Shown in pieces: positions 1 through 8,760 of a DNA stretch of 64,000 bases. Origin of the DNA: Cedecea sp000277545 (GTDB lineage Bacteria > Pseudomonadota > Gammaproteobacteria > Enterobacterales > Enterobacteriaceae); the NCBI GenBank assembly GCA_050847315.1, contig CP193791.1. One strand, written 5' to 3'. The translations under genes and the position numbers were made by a program. How positions within the stretch are numbered: position 1 is the first letter of the stretch; each line of letters opens with the position of its first letter. The notes beneath the pieces are model-generated. The model did not search any database, was not told the DNA's origin, and saw only the letters and a program-made list of their open reading frames with translations.

Positions 1-1
1 C

Positions 2-139
2 GCCCTGCCGCCCTACTGCGCCTTTACCGATCGCTGTGAACGTGCCACCGAGCGCTGCCGCCAGGGCATTCCGTCGCTGCTCGGCCAGCAGCGCCAGGCC
101 GCCTGTTTTTACAGTGAGTTAGCGGAGTCCGCATCGTGA
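2..139 (+). CDS. Peptide-type ABC transporter ATP-binding protein, C-terminal fragment (DppD/OppD-like)
   Basis: This is the 3' end of a gene that begins before the window; 45 codons are visible, ending in TGA at 137-139. The fragment has the Cys-rich tail typical of the OppD/DppD C-terminal domain, with Cys residues in CAFTDRC, ERCRQG and AACFY contexts. The stop overlaps the GTG start of the next gene in a GTGA arrangement, which implies translational coupling and a paired heterodimeric ATPase. From family knowledge the pair powers uptake of di- or oligopeptides, or of similar substrates such as nickel or glutathione. The substrate cannot be inferred from this fragment. Confidence 0.75.
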   Translation, partial: ALPPYCAFTDRCERATERCRQGIPSLLGQQRQAACFYSELAESAS

Positions 140-1101
140 ACACTCAGTACGTTATTGAAGTCGAAGGGCTCAAAAAACACTTCCCGCTGCGCGACGGGCT
201 TTTTGGCCAACAAACTGGTGAGCTGCGCGCGGTCGACGGCGTCAGCTTCAACATTCGCCAGGGCACGATTTTCGGCCTCGTGGGCGAGTCCGGCAGCGGA
301 AAAACCACCGTTGGCCGCACCCTGCTTGGCCTGTATGACAAAACCGCCGGTAGCGTGAAGTATCGCGGCAAAGAATTGAGTGAGTTGAGCGCCAAAGAAT
401 CGCGGGCGCTGCGCCCCCAAATCCAGCTGGTATTTCAGGATCCTTACAGCTCTTTAAACCCGCGCATCCGCGTGGGCGATGCCATCGGGGAAGCGATGCT
501 GGAGCACAAGCTGTGCACCCGCGCCGAACTGCGGGACAAGGTGCTGGAAGTGATGAAGATTTGCGGGCTGGCACCGCAGCATTACACCCGTTTCCCGCAT
601 GAGTTTTCCGGCGGCCAGCGCCAGCGCATCGGTATTGCCCGCGCGCTGATCCTTAACCCCGATTTTATTATTGCGGACGAACCGATCTCGGCGCTCGACG
701 TCTCCATTCAGGCGCAGATCATCAACCTGTTTTCCGATCTGCGCGACGAACGCGGCGTGACGTTTCTGTTTATCTCGCACGATCTCGGCGTGGTGGAGCA
801 CCTCTGCGACGACGTCGCGGTGATGTATCTCGGCCAACTGGTGGAAACCGCCAGCCGCGACACGCTGTTCAGCCGACCACTGCACCCGTATACGCAGGCG
901 CTGTTAGCCGCGGTTCCGACGCTGGATCCGGACAGCGAGCCGGTGGCCGCCATTCAGGGCGAAATCCCCGATCCTTCTCGCCCGCCTTCCGGCTGCCGCT
1001 TCTCCTCGCGCTGCCCGCTGGTCACCGACCGCTGCCGCCAGGAGGTCCCGGCGCTGCGGGAAGTGGGCGATGCTCATCGCGTCGCGTGTCATTTGGTGTA
1101 G
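136..1101 (+). CDS. Peptide-type ABC transporter ATP-binding protein (DppF/OppF family)
   Basis: This 321-residue ATPase is the second nucleotide-binding subunit of a peptide-type ABC importer at the inner membrane. Walker A GESGSGKTT lies at about residues 50-58, the ABC signature SGGQRQR at about 158-164 and Walker B IIADEP at about 178-183. An OppF-type C-terminal domain with the CRFSSRC and TDRC cysteines follows. The start is GTG at 136, overlapping the upstream TGA by four bases, and the protein is full length for the family. The permease and binding-protein genes must lie upstream, outside the window. It converges on the exporter gene at 1111 with only 9 bp between the stops. The family is clear, the transported substrate is not. 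Confidence 0.9.
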   Translation: MNTQYVIEVEGLKKHFPLRDGLFGQQTGELRAVDGVSFNIRQGTIFGLVGESGSGKTTVGRTLLGLYDKTAGSVKYRGKELSELSAKESRALRPQIQLVFQDPYSSLNPRIRVGDAIGEAMLEHKLCTRAELRDKVLEVMKICGLAPQHYTRFPHEFSGGQRQRIGIARALILNPDFIIADEPISALDVSIQAQIINLFSDLRDERGVTFLFISHDLGVVEHLCDDVAVMYLGQLVETASRDTLFSRPLHPYTQALLAAVPTLDPDSEPVAAIQGEIPDPSRPPSGCRFSSRCPLVTDRCRQEVPALREVGDAHRVACHLV

Positions 1102-1110
1102 CTCTGTGAT

Positions 1111-2730
1111 TCAGGCAGACAGCGGCCTGAGTACGCTGTCTGCCACCACCTGCCCTGACTCCAGCTTGATCAGCCTGTCCGCCAGCGGGAAATAGCGGTC
1201 GTCGTGGGTAATGGCGAGCACCGTTTTGCCTTCCGCTTTCAGCATCGGCAGCAGCACTTTGTAGAACACCTCTTTAAAACCGGGATCCTGATCCGCCGCC
1301 CATTCGTCAAACAGATAAAAAGGCCGATTCTCCAGCCACGCCTGCAGCAGCGCGAGACGTTTACGCTGCCCCTGAGAAAGCGCGGTGGTCGAGAAACGCC
1401 CGCCCCGGAAGGCCACTTTGTGGTCGAGCTTCAGCAGGTGCAGCAGCTTGTTCACCTGGTCCGCCGTGCGCTCGTGGACGTTATCCACGTCATCGAACAG
1501 GAAGAAATCATTGAATACCACGGCAAAATGCTGGCGGTAGATCTCACGCTGCTCGGGCGTTATCAGCCTGCCGTTTAGTCGGAGGTCGCCGCTGTCCGGC
1601 GGGTAAAGGCCCACCAGCAGATTGGCCAGCGTGGTTTTCCCGCTGCCGTTGCCGCCCACCAGAAAGACCAGCTCGCCCTGAGTGAAACGAAGATTAAGCG
1701 GCCCGAGAGTAAAACGTTCCCCCTCTTCGCCCTGATATTCGTAGCGAATATCGGCCAGCTCAAGGCCGTCAAAACGCGGCGGGCTTTTCAGCGGCAGCAG
1801 CTTTTCCTGCGGCAGATCGGTTTTAAGCTGGGCGATTCGCTGGAGCGCGATGCGGGCGCTGGTCGCCGTCGGCAGCGCCGACAAAACGCCTTCCACCGGC
1901 ACAATCATGTACAGAAAAATCATCGTGTAGCCGGTCATCACCGCCGAACTCAGCGCCAGCGACTCCCGCAGCCAGTAAAGCACCACGCCGATAAACGCGA
2001 AGAACAGCACGCTACCCCAGCTCTTCGCCAGGCCGTAAAACACATACCCACGAGTGCGTTCGATGCGCACCGCCTCGATATTCTCGCTCAGCGGTCCGTC
2101 GACAAAATGCCGCCTGCGCGACGGGTTCAGGCGAAACTCGCGCCCGCCATCGAACAGTTTTTTACACTGGGCAATCAGCGTATCTTCCCGCTGCCGCGAG
2201 CTACGCAACAGCCCCAACGCTTTACCGTGGGCGGCGCGGTAGCCCATCGCCCCCAGGCCAAGCACCAGCAGCGCCAGCAGCAGGACCTGCCACGACAGCG
2301 TGCCGAGGTAAATCAGGCAGCCGACAATCGCCGCCCCATAGATAAGCAGCCCCGGCAGGCTGACGAAAAAGACCACCAGCGTGTCGAGATCCTGAGTCAG
2401 AATGGACACCGCTTTTGCCATGCCGGTTTTCTCCAGCTGCGCCCAGGCGGTTTCGCTGACGTGATCCACCACGTCTTTGCGCAGCGTGGCCTTCACTTTT
2501 TGCCCGAGCCACATAAACAGCGTTTCGGCCAGCACGCGGGTGCCCAGCATTAACGCGGCCAGCAACACAAACTTCAGCGCCACGTCGGCCAGCCCGCCGG
2601 GCGGCAGCGTCAGGCTATGGTTGATCACCGCCAGCAGCGAGGCGTTGCTTAACCCGCTGACCACGCTGGCAAACGCCGCCAGCACCAGCCAGCCGCCCAC
2701 CAGGCGGAACAGCATCATTAACAGAGACAT
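1111..2730 (-). CDS. Cyclic-peptide/siderophore-type ABC exporter (YojI/PvdE/SyrD family)
   Basis: This 539-residue protein fuses an N-terminal six-helix exporter domain (about residues 1-300) to an ATPase domain. Walker A is GGNGSGKTT, the signature is LSQGQ, and Walker B is the unusual FYLFDEWAADQDP form typical of the YojI/PvdE/SyrD group. E. coli YojI exports microcin J25, and PvdE moves a pyoverdine precursor. It is the last gene of a four-gene minus-strand siderophore operon, 33 bp after the fhuB-like gene. That position suggests export or recycling of a siderophore or related peptide. It is not a stand-in for the missing FhuC, because its transmembrane domain is of the exporter type. 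The exported substrate is unknown. Confidence 0.85.
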   Translation of the reverse strand: MSLLMMLFRLVGGWLVLAAFASVVSGLSNASLLAVINHSLTLPPGGLADVALKFVLLAALMLGTRVLAETLFMWLGQKVKATLRKDVVDHVSETAWAQLEKTGMAKAVSILTQDLDTLVVFFVSLPGLLIYGAAIVGCLIYLGTLSWQVLLLALLVLGLGAMGYRAAHGKALGLLRSSRQREDTLIAQCKKLFDGGREFRLNPSRRRHFVDGPLSENIEAVRIERTRGYVFYGLAKSWGSVLFFAFIGVVLYWLRESLALSSAVMTGYTMIFLYMIVPVEGVLSALPTATSARIALQRIAQLKTDLPQEKLLPLKSPPRFDGLELADIRYEYQGEEGERFTLGPLNLRFTQGELVFLVGGNGSGKTTLANLLVGLYPPDSGDLRLNGRLITPEQREIYRQHFAVVFNDFFLFDDVDNVHERTADQVNKLLHLLKLDHKVAFRGGRFSTTALSQGQRKRLALLQAWLENRPFYLFDEWAADQDPGFKEVFYKVLLPMLKAEGKTVLAITHDDRYFPLADRLIKLESGQVVADSVLRPLSA

Positions 2731-2763
2731 TGTTACTTCCTTTTCGACATTACTCTGCCGGCG

Positions 2764-4761
2764 CTATTGTTGATGTGTATGCGCCCGGCTACGGATCAGC
2801 GGCCATACCAGCAGCGGTACGCCGACCAGCGACGCCACCAGCCCCACGGGCAGCTGACGCGGATAGAGAAAATTGCGGCCCATCCAGTCCGCCAGCACCA
2901 TAATCAGCGCGGACAGCAGCGCGGCGGTGAACAGCTGTGCCATCGGGCGTTTCGCACCGGCTTTTCTCGCCAGATGCGGCCCCAGCAGCCCGACAAACGA
3001 CACCGGCCCGACGATCAGCGTGGCCAGCCCGGTCATCAATGCGGCCAGTGCCAGCACGCTGATCCTCGCCCTGGCGACATTCACGCCCAGCGAACCGCTC
3101 ACCTGCCCGAGCGGCAGCAGCAGTAGCCAGCGTTTGCACAGCGGAGAAACCGCCAACAGCAGCAACATGGCGAAGGACACGCCGATGGCGATGCCGTTAT
3201 TGACGTAGTAGGTGCTGCCGGTCATCAGCTGCAGCAGCATCGAACTGGCCTGGCGGTTATTCAGCATCACAATGCTGGCGATGGCCTGGAACAGCGCGTT
3301 CAGCGCCAGACCGTTCAGCAGCACCCGCTGCGGGTTAAAGGCGCTCTGGCGGCTGCTCCACAGCGTTACCAGCAGGCTGATCAGCGCCCCGGCGGCGCTG
3401 CTGAGGATCATCAGCCCCGTTCCGCCCGTGGGGAACAGCAGCAGAAATGCCGTCACGCCCATCGCCGCCCCGCCGCCAATGCCGAGGATCTCCGGGCTTG
3501 CCAGCGGGTTACCGCTGACGCGCTGCATCAACACGCCCGCCGCCGCCAGCAAAGCCCCGGCGCTCAATGCCGCCAGCAGGCGCGGCAGGCGCATCGGCAG
3601 CAAAGCGGGTTGCTCCGCAAGGGTCGTCCAGTGCCAGCCGTGCAGCCCCTGGCCGACAAACAGCGACAGCACAACAGCCACCAGCAGCAGCGCAGAAGCC
3701 ATGCCCGCCGGGAAGCGCACGCCGCCCGCTTCGCCTTCGTAAGCTGAAGGCGTGGTATCCAGTACCTGGTGCCGGGCCTTGCCCGCCAGCAGGATTAGCA
3801 GCGGGCCGCCGGTCAGGGCAGTTAACATCCCCACCGGCAGCAGCTGCCCGTCCAGCAGCGTGATACGGCTGACGCACAGGTCGGTGAACCACAGCAAACC
3901 GGCCCCAATAAGCAGCGAGTGGCTGAGCATTTGCCGGGTGGTACGCGCCCCACCTAAGCGCGCCAGGTGCGGGGCGGCCAGGCCGATAAAACCAATCACC
4001 CCGACGCTGTTAATGATTAAGGCGCTCATCACCAGCGCCAGCGCCATCGCTACCGAACGGATCAGCAGCGGAGAAGCCCCCAGGCTGCTCACCATCGCCT
4101 CCGGGAGCCTGAGCAGCGCCAGCGGGCGCAGCAACAACAGCAAAGCCAGGCCGCACAGCCCGAGCCAGGGCAGAATCGCCGTCACGCCGCTCCAGTCCTG
4201 CTGCGCCAGCGAACCGCCGCCCCACATCAGCACCGACAGCAGAAAACGGTCGTTGATCACCGCCATGATCATCGTCAGCGAGCCGCACCACAGGTTGACC
4301 AACATCCCCGCCTGAATCATCACCAGCGGCGACAGACGCTGCCGCCAGGAAAGCAGCAACACCAGCAGCAAAGCGACAACTTCCCCGGTAATCACTATGC
4401 CGGTTCGTGCAGAGAGCAGCGTCGCCGGGAACCACATCGACGCCACACCCAAAGCCAGCGTTGCGCCGGAAGTCATGCCGAGGGTAATCGGTTCCGCCAG
4501 CGGATTGCGCAGCGCCCGCTGCATCAGCCAGCCGCAAAGGGCCAGCACGGCGCCGCCGAGTAAGGCCATCACCTGGCGCGGGAACCACATGGAGTGCAGG
4601 ATCACCGCCTGCGCGTCGGCCATTTTCGAGCTAAACAGCACGTTAAGGCCATGAAGAAGCCCGCCGTGCTGCGCGACGTTTTGCAGCGCCATGACGATGC
4701 TCGCCAGCCAAAGCCCGGCGATCGGCAGCCAGGAAGCCGTCGTTTTTCCCGTCTCAGCCAT
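2764..4761 (-). CDS. Fe(3+)-hydroxamate siderophore ABC permease (FhuB-like, fused double FecCD domain)
   Basis: This is a very hydrophobic protein of about 665 residues made of two consecutive FecCD-type permease halves, as in FhuB. It forms the inner-membrane channel for ferric hydroxamates delivered by the FhuD-like protein. Each half has the GPVSFVGLLGPHLAR- or GVIGFIGLAAPHLAR-type coupling-loop motif that contacts the ATPase. I chose the ATG at 4761 (MAETGKT): it overlaps the preceding fhuD-like stop by 8 bp and follows a GGGGTGG sequence. An ATG at 4800 would overlap by 47 bp and has no clear ribosome site. No FhuC-type ATPase gene is present in the operon, so an ATPase from elsewhere must be used. 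Confidence 0.88.
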   Translation of the reverse strand: MAETGKTTASWLPIAGLWLASIVMALQNVAQHGGLLHGLNVLFSSKMADAQAVILHSMWFPRQVMALLGGAVLALCGWLMQRALRNPLAEPITLGMTSGATLALGVASMWFPATLLSARTGIVITGEVVALLLVLLLSWRQRLSPLVMIQAGMLVNLWCGSLTMIMAVINDRFLLSVLMWGGGSLAQQDWSGVTAILPWLGLCGLALLLLLRPLALLRLPEAMVSSLGASPLLIRSVAMALALVMSALIINSVGVIGFIGLAAPHLARLGGARTTRQMLSHSLLIGAGLLWFTDLCVSRITLLDGQLLPVGMLTALTGGPLLILLAGKARHQVLDTTPSAYEGEAGGVRFPAGMASALLLVAVVLSLFVGQGLHGWHWTTLAEQPALLPMRLPRLLAALSAGALLAAAGVLMQRVSGNPLASPEILGIGGGAAMGVTAFLLLFPTGGTGLMILSSAAGALISLLVTLWSSRQSAFNPQRVLLNGLALNALFQAIASIVMLNNRQASSMLLQLMTGSTYYVNNGIAIGVSFAMLLLLAVSPLCKRWLLLLPLGQVSGSLGVNVARARISVLALAALMTGLATLIVGPVSFVGLLGPHLARKAGAKRPMAQLFTAALLSALIMVLADWMGRNFLYPRQLPVGLVASLVGVPLLVWPLIRSRAHTHQQ

Positions 4762-5614
4762 GCTGCCACCCCGCCACGATTTGCCCCAATGCTTCGGCAA
4801 TGCGCGTGGCCGTCACCAGCGCACCACCGGAATTGAATTTTTGCGCCGGGAAAGCCAACTGAGTCTGAGAAGTGAGCGGCAGGCGCTGCCAGAGCAGTGA
4901 ACTCTGCCAGCGTTGGATCTGCGGCCATTGCCCGTCCTCCGGCAAAAGAATCAGCCCGGCATTGTCTGCCCCAATGCGCGTCAGCTCGACCATAGCCTCG
5001 CCCTGCGCGTTAACGCCGCCGCGCCAGGCATTGCTGAAACCGCAGCGCGACAGCACATCTCCGGCGAGGCTGCCCGTGCCGTAAAGCCGCATATGCAGCG
5101 CGTCTACCGGCGTGGCGATAAACAGCGGACGTTGATAAGCAGAAGCGGATTCTCTGGCTCGAATCGCAGCCTGCTCAAAAGCCGCCGTGACCGCACGAGC
5201 CTGCACCTGGCGTTGGAGTACAACAGCCAGCTTATCGAGGGAAATTTGCCATTCGGCGAGACTGCCGGTTGGCAGCGTCAGCGTGGGCGCAATACGATCC
5301 AGCTGAGGCTTAAGAAGCGCATGACCCGGCGTGATAACGATCAGACCGGGCTTCAACGCATACAGGGTTTCGAGGTTTGGCTGAAACAGCAGGCCGATAT
5401 CCACCACGCTGGCGGGGAGTTCCGGCGTGCCTATCAGCTTGCGATACCAGTCGGGGGCCGATACCGACTGCGGCGTCACGCCAAGCGCCAGAATCAGCTC
5501 AGTCAGCCCCCAGTCCAGCACCGCCAGGCGCTGCGGAGGCCCGGAAACGGCACCAGCCGCCCCGATAAACGGGGCGGCCAGCGCAAAGGTCAGTAAACGT
5601 CTGCGGGAGAGCAT
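4754..5614 (-). CDS. Siderophore-binding periplasmic protein (FhuD-like)
   Basis: This 286-residue protein is the substrate-binding component of a hydroxamate siderophore importer. The N-terminus MLSRRRLLTFALAAP is a probable twin-arginine signal very like that of FhuD. It is followed by a class III binding-protein fold in which LAVLDWGLTELILALG resembles the start of mature FhuD. It lies 4 bp after the receptor stop and overlaps the fhuB-like gene, so receptor, binding protein and permease are probably one transcript. Length and layout match FhuD. Ligand specificity within the hydroxamates cannot be read from the sequence. Confidence 0.85.
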   Translation of the reverse strand: MLSRRRLLTFALAAPFIGAAGAVSGPPQRLAVLDWGLTELILALGVTPQSVSAPDWYRKLIGTPELPASVVDIGLLFQPNLETLYALKPGLIVITPGHALLKPQLDRIAPTLTLPTGSLAEWQISLDKLAVVLQRQVQARAVTAAFEQAAIRARESASAYQRPLFIATPVDALHMRLYGTGSLAGDVLSRCGFSNAWRGGVNAQGEAMVELTRIGADNAGLILLPEDGQWPQIQRWQSSLLWQRLPLTSQTQLAFPAQKFNSGGALVTATRIAEALGQIVAGWQHG

Positions 5615-5618
5615 TCGC

Positions 5619-7751
5619 TTACCACTGGTAGCTTAACGTTGCCACGTACTGACGCTTAACCGCGTACTCACAGCCGTTGTTTTGGCAGGCTGCAAGGTAG
5701 GTTTTGTTCGTCAGGTTAGCGGCGTTAAGGGCAACCTGCCACTGGCGGTACTGCCAGCCGATGCGGGCGTCATACACCGTGGCGCCCGGCACCTGCAGCG
5801 AGTTATCCGTTGTCGCATAGCTTGGGCCGACATAGCGCACGCCGCCGCCGAGGGAGAAACCATCCAGCGGGCCGCTGAACGCGTACTGGCTCCAGAGCTT
5901 GGCCAGGTTGCGGGAAATGCCCATCGGGTGTTTGCCTTCGCTGCCGTCGTTCGCCTGCAGCACTTCCGGGTCGGTCAGCGAGTAGGATGCGAGGATCTGC
6001 CAGGCTGGCGTGACGTTCACTTTACCTTCCAGTTCGATCCCACGGGAGCGGATCTCTCCGGTCTGCACGCTGTAATTCACATGATCGGGATCCGGCGTGG
6101 CGACGTTGGTTTGGCGCAGATCGAACAGTGCCAGAGTAAACAGCGCGTCCATTCCGACCGGATCGTACTTCAGCCCAACTTCGGTCTGCTTGCCTTTGGT
6201 TGGCTTAAACGCATTGCCGTTAAACCCGGTACCCGCGCTTGGCACAAACGAGGTGGAATAGCTGATGTACGGCGCAATGCCGTTATCAAAGTGGTACAAC
6301 AGCCCCGCACGGCCGGTGGTGGCGTAGTCATTGCGCGTCTGGTGAGAACCGTCCAGCAGGTTGGTCGCTTTGGTTTGCGCGCTGTCATACCGCCCGGCGA
6401 GGCTCATCACCCAGTTGTCCAGCGTCAGCTGATCCTGCAGGTAAAGCCCCGTTTGATCCATCGTCGAATGGCTGTTGCTGGTAAACGCCGGGATCTCGAC
6501 CGGCGTGCTGTAGTCCGGGTTGAGGTAATTCAGCGGCACAGCGTCGCCGTAGCCCGCCTGGCTGCGCACCGAGGAGTGCATCACATCCACGCCGAGCAGC
6601 GCGGTGTGCGACACTGGGCCGGTATCAAAGCGGAACTCGCCCTGGTTATCCGCCGCAAAGTTACTCATCGTTTCGGTAAGGTTCATGGAGTAGCGGTCAA
6701 CCAGCGGCTGGGTTGGGTACGTCCCGAACGGGTACACCATGCGGTAATCGGCGCTGCTGCTGATGTAACGCACGTTCTGGCGCAGCGTAATGTTATCGCT
6801 CAATTCGGTACGGAACTGATAGCCGATGCTGCCCTGCCTGCGGGTGTAGGTATCAAAGCCCGGCTGGCCGCCGTAGAAGTGGGTGCCAATATTACCGTTC
6901 GGGTTGTTCACCAGCGTGCCTTTGACCGGCAGCATGTTGTAGAAACCGGTGTCAGGATCCTGGCGCAGCTGGGCCAGCAGCGTCAGGCTGGTGCGATCGT
7001 TTGGCTGCCAGGTCACGGACGGCGCAATGTCGTAGTGCTGGTAGCGGGTATGATCGACCTGCGTTTTGGTGTCGAAGAAGGTGCCCGCCACGCGGCCAAG
7101 CCACTCTTTGCTGTCGGTTAGCGGGCCGGTGACGTCAAAGCCGGTGCCAAACTGGCTGTTATTCCCGGCGCTGACGTAAACCTGGCCGCCCGGCTGGGCC
7201 TGCGGCGTTTTGCTGACAAGATTCACTACGCCGCCGGGGTTGGCCTGGCCGTAGAGCACCGAAGCCGGACCTTTGACCACTTCAATGCGGGAGAGCAGGA
7301 ACGGATCCCACGCCGGGCGGCTCCACCAGGCTTCGCGCGGCAGGCGCAGGCCGTCCAGATATTCGTCGGCTTCAAAGCCACGCACCATGATGGTGTCAAA
7401 GCGGGTATCCGGGCCGGCATCTTCCGAGGAGACGCCCGCGACGTAGCGCAGCGTCTGGGGAATGTTTTTTGCCGCCATGGCCGCGATTTGCGCCTGTGTC
7501 ACCACCGAAATACTCTGCGGCGTGCGGCTAATCAGCGAGCTGGATTTGGTGCCAGCCACCGCCTCATGTGCCACCACATTGGTTTCATCTTCCTGCCCGG
7601 AAGAAGAAGGTGCCGTGGCCGTAACAACCATCGTGCTGTCCTGTGCCGCCGGTTTGTCTGCTGCATGGGCAAAGCCCGCGCACGCCGCAAAGACCGCACA
7701 ACTTAACGCCTTTAAAGGCATGTTCCCGTTTACCCATCCGCCCTGTTTCAT
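5619..7751 (-). CDS. TonB-dependent ferric-siderophore receptor (FhuA/FoxA family)
   Basis: This 710-residue outer-membrane receptor has a signal peptide ending near AGFAHA, a TonB-box-like DSTMVVTAT segment, a plug domain (about residues 55-190, including VRGFEADEYLDGL and VKGPASVLYGQANPGGVVN) and a 22-strand barrel ending in the aromatic SYQW. A Cys pair near the C-terminus (ACQNNGCEY) resembles FhuA. The start at 7751 has little ribosome-site support. The internal ATG at 7721 (MPLKALSC) would give a more compact signal peptide and is a real alternative. It is the first gene of the operon, preceded by a Fur-like site. A hydroxamate ligand is likely from the FhuB/FhuD-like neighbours. Confidence 0.9.
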   Translation of the reverse strand: MKQGGWVNGNMPLKALSCAVFAACAGFAHAADKPAAQDSTMVVTATAPSSSGQEDETNVVAHEAVAGTKSSSLISRTPQSISVVTQAQIAAMAAKNIPQTLRYVAGVSSEDAGPDTRFDTIMVRGFEADEYLDGLRLPREAWWSRPAWDPFLLSRIEVVKGPASVLYGQANPGGVVNLVSKTPQAQPGGQVYVSAGNNSQFGTGFDVTGPLTDSKEWLGRVAGTFFDTKTQVDHTRYQHYDIAPSVTWQPNDRTSLTLLAQLRQDPDTGFYNMLPVKGTLVNNPNGNIGTHFYGGQPGFDTYTRRQGSIGYQFRTELSDNITLRQNVRYISSSADYRMVYPFGTYPTQPLVDRYSMNLTETMSNFAADNQGEFRFDTGPVSHTALLGVDVMHSSVRSQAGYGDAVPLNYLNPDYSTPVEIPAFTSNSHSTMDQTGLYLQDQLTLDNWVMSLAGRYDSAQTKATNLLDGSHQTRNDYATTGRAGLLYHFDNGIAPYISYSTSFVPSAGTGFNGNAFKPTKGKQTEVGLKYDPVGMDALFTLALFDLRQTNVATPDPDHVNYSVQTGEIRSRGIELEGKVNVTPAWQILASYSLTDPEVLQANDGSEGKHPMGISRNLAKLWSQYAFSGPLDGFSLGGGVRYVGPSYATTDNSLQVPGATVYDARIGWQYRQWQVALNAANLTNKTYLAACQNNGCEYAVKRQYVATLSYQW

Positions 7752-7781
7752 ATCGACCGTATCATGTTATAAGAAGAGGAT

Positions 7782-7800
7782 CGAAATGATAATTATTCAC
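7782..7800 (-). promoter_or_regulatory. Candidate Fur box upstream of the siderophore receptor
   Basis: The core aatgataattatt matches 12 of 13 central bases of the Fur consensus GATAATGATAATCATTATC. It lies about 30-50 bp upstream of the receptor start, where a Fur repressor would block the promoter. This predicts that the siderophore operon is induced by iron limitation. Confidence 0.75.
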
Positions 7801-7931
7801 CTTTAAAAGAGAAGAGCACCCGTGGCAGAATAGCGCGATCGGTTGACGGGATATCGCAAAGCGGACAGAGATTGTCTTAACGCGCTACTGCATCATGAAA
7901 TGGCGAGAATCGGACGAACGGCAGGCAACAA

Positions 7932-8696
7932 ATGATAAAGCAATTCACACAGCAGAGTCCGCAGGAAGCGTTTCTGGAAGTACGAGAACTCCATTATAGC
8001 GCAGGAAGCCAGGAGCCGTTTCACGCCCACGAGCAGGGCCAGCTGATTTACCCGGTCAGCGGCGTGGCAAAAATCCGCAGCGAGCAAAACGTCTGGGTCG
8101 TCGCCCCTGGCCACGCGCTTTGGCTGCCGGGGCGCCTGCCTCACGGCCTGGAAGCCATCGGCAACGTGGTCACCCACAATCTCTACATGACGCCAGCGGC
8201 TTCTGCCGCGTTCAGCCGCCACAGCCGCAGCCTGGCCGTCACGCCGCTGTTTCAGTCCCTGACCGTCGCTGGCCTGGAAAAACCCGCCGACCCGCAGCGA
8301 AGCCAGCTATTGCACGACCTGCTGCACAACGAGCTGCTGCGCCTGCAGGATATTGCCCTGTGCCATATCACCCTTCCCCACGACAGGCGTATTCGCCAGC
8401 TTTGCGATGCGCTGTGCAGCGACCTTTCCCAGCGGGAAACCCTGGCCTGGTGGGGAAAACGGGTCGGCGCAAGCGAAAGAACCCTGGCGAGGCTGTTCCG
8501 GGAAGAGACGCAGCTCAGCTTTACCGAATGGCGGCAGCAAATGCACCTGGTGGAAGCCGTCTGCCACCTTGCGCGCGGCACCACCATCAGCAATCTTTCC
8601 AGCACGCTCGGCTACGCCAGCAGCAGCGCGTTTATCGCTATGTTCAGGAAAAAGCTGGGCGTTTCCCCGCAGAGGTATATTGGCCGCTATCTCTGA
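7932..8696 (+). CDS. AraC-family transcriptional regulator with cupin domain
   Basis: This 254-residue protein has an N-terminal cupin/AraC-binding domain (HAHEQGQLIYPVSG, then LWLPGRLPHGLEA, about residues 25-90). The C-terminal AraC double helix-turn-helix (about 165-254) includes GASERTLARLFREE and LGYASSSAFIAMFRKKLGVSP. It is divergent from the siderophore operon across about 180 bp, so it is a candidate local regulator of that operon, alongside Fur. It resembles the NimR/YeaM-like group, but no ligand can be assigned. The next gene (dcuS) starts 64 bp downstream on the same strand and is probably a separate functional unit. Confidence 0.85.
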   Translation: MIKQFTQQSPQEAFLEVRELHYSAGSQEPFHAHEQGQLIYPVSGVAKIRSEQNVWVVAPGHALWLPGRLPHGLEAIGNVVTHNLYMTPAASAAFSRHSRSLAVTPLFQSLTVAGLEKPADPQRSQLLHDLLHNELLRLQDIALCHITLPHDRRIRQLCDALCSDLSQRETLAWWGKRVGASERTLARLFREETQLSFTEWRQQMHLVEAVCHLARGTTISNLSSTLGYASSSAFIAMFRKKLGVSPQRYIGRYL

Positions 8697-8760
8697 CACG
8701 GCTTTTACAATCCGGTTCCATCGGCGATAATCACCGTTTGCGCCCCGGACCGGAACAACC

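Noticed and set aside
1111..2730. The exporter as a replacement for the missing FhuC import ATPase
   Set aside because: It is a fused exporter with its own six-helix domain and the YojI/PvdE-type ATPase motif, so it is not expected to energise a FecCD-type permease.
5682..7121. 479-codon plus-strand open frame opposite the siderophore receptor
   Set aside because: It is an antisense shadow. The receptor frame has a full set of TonB-receptor motifs, and this one has none.
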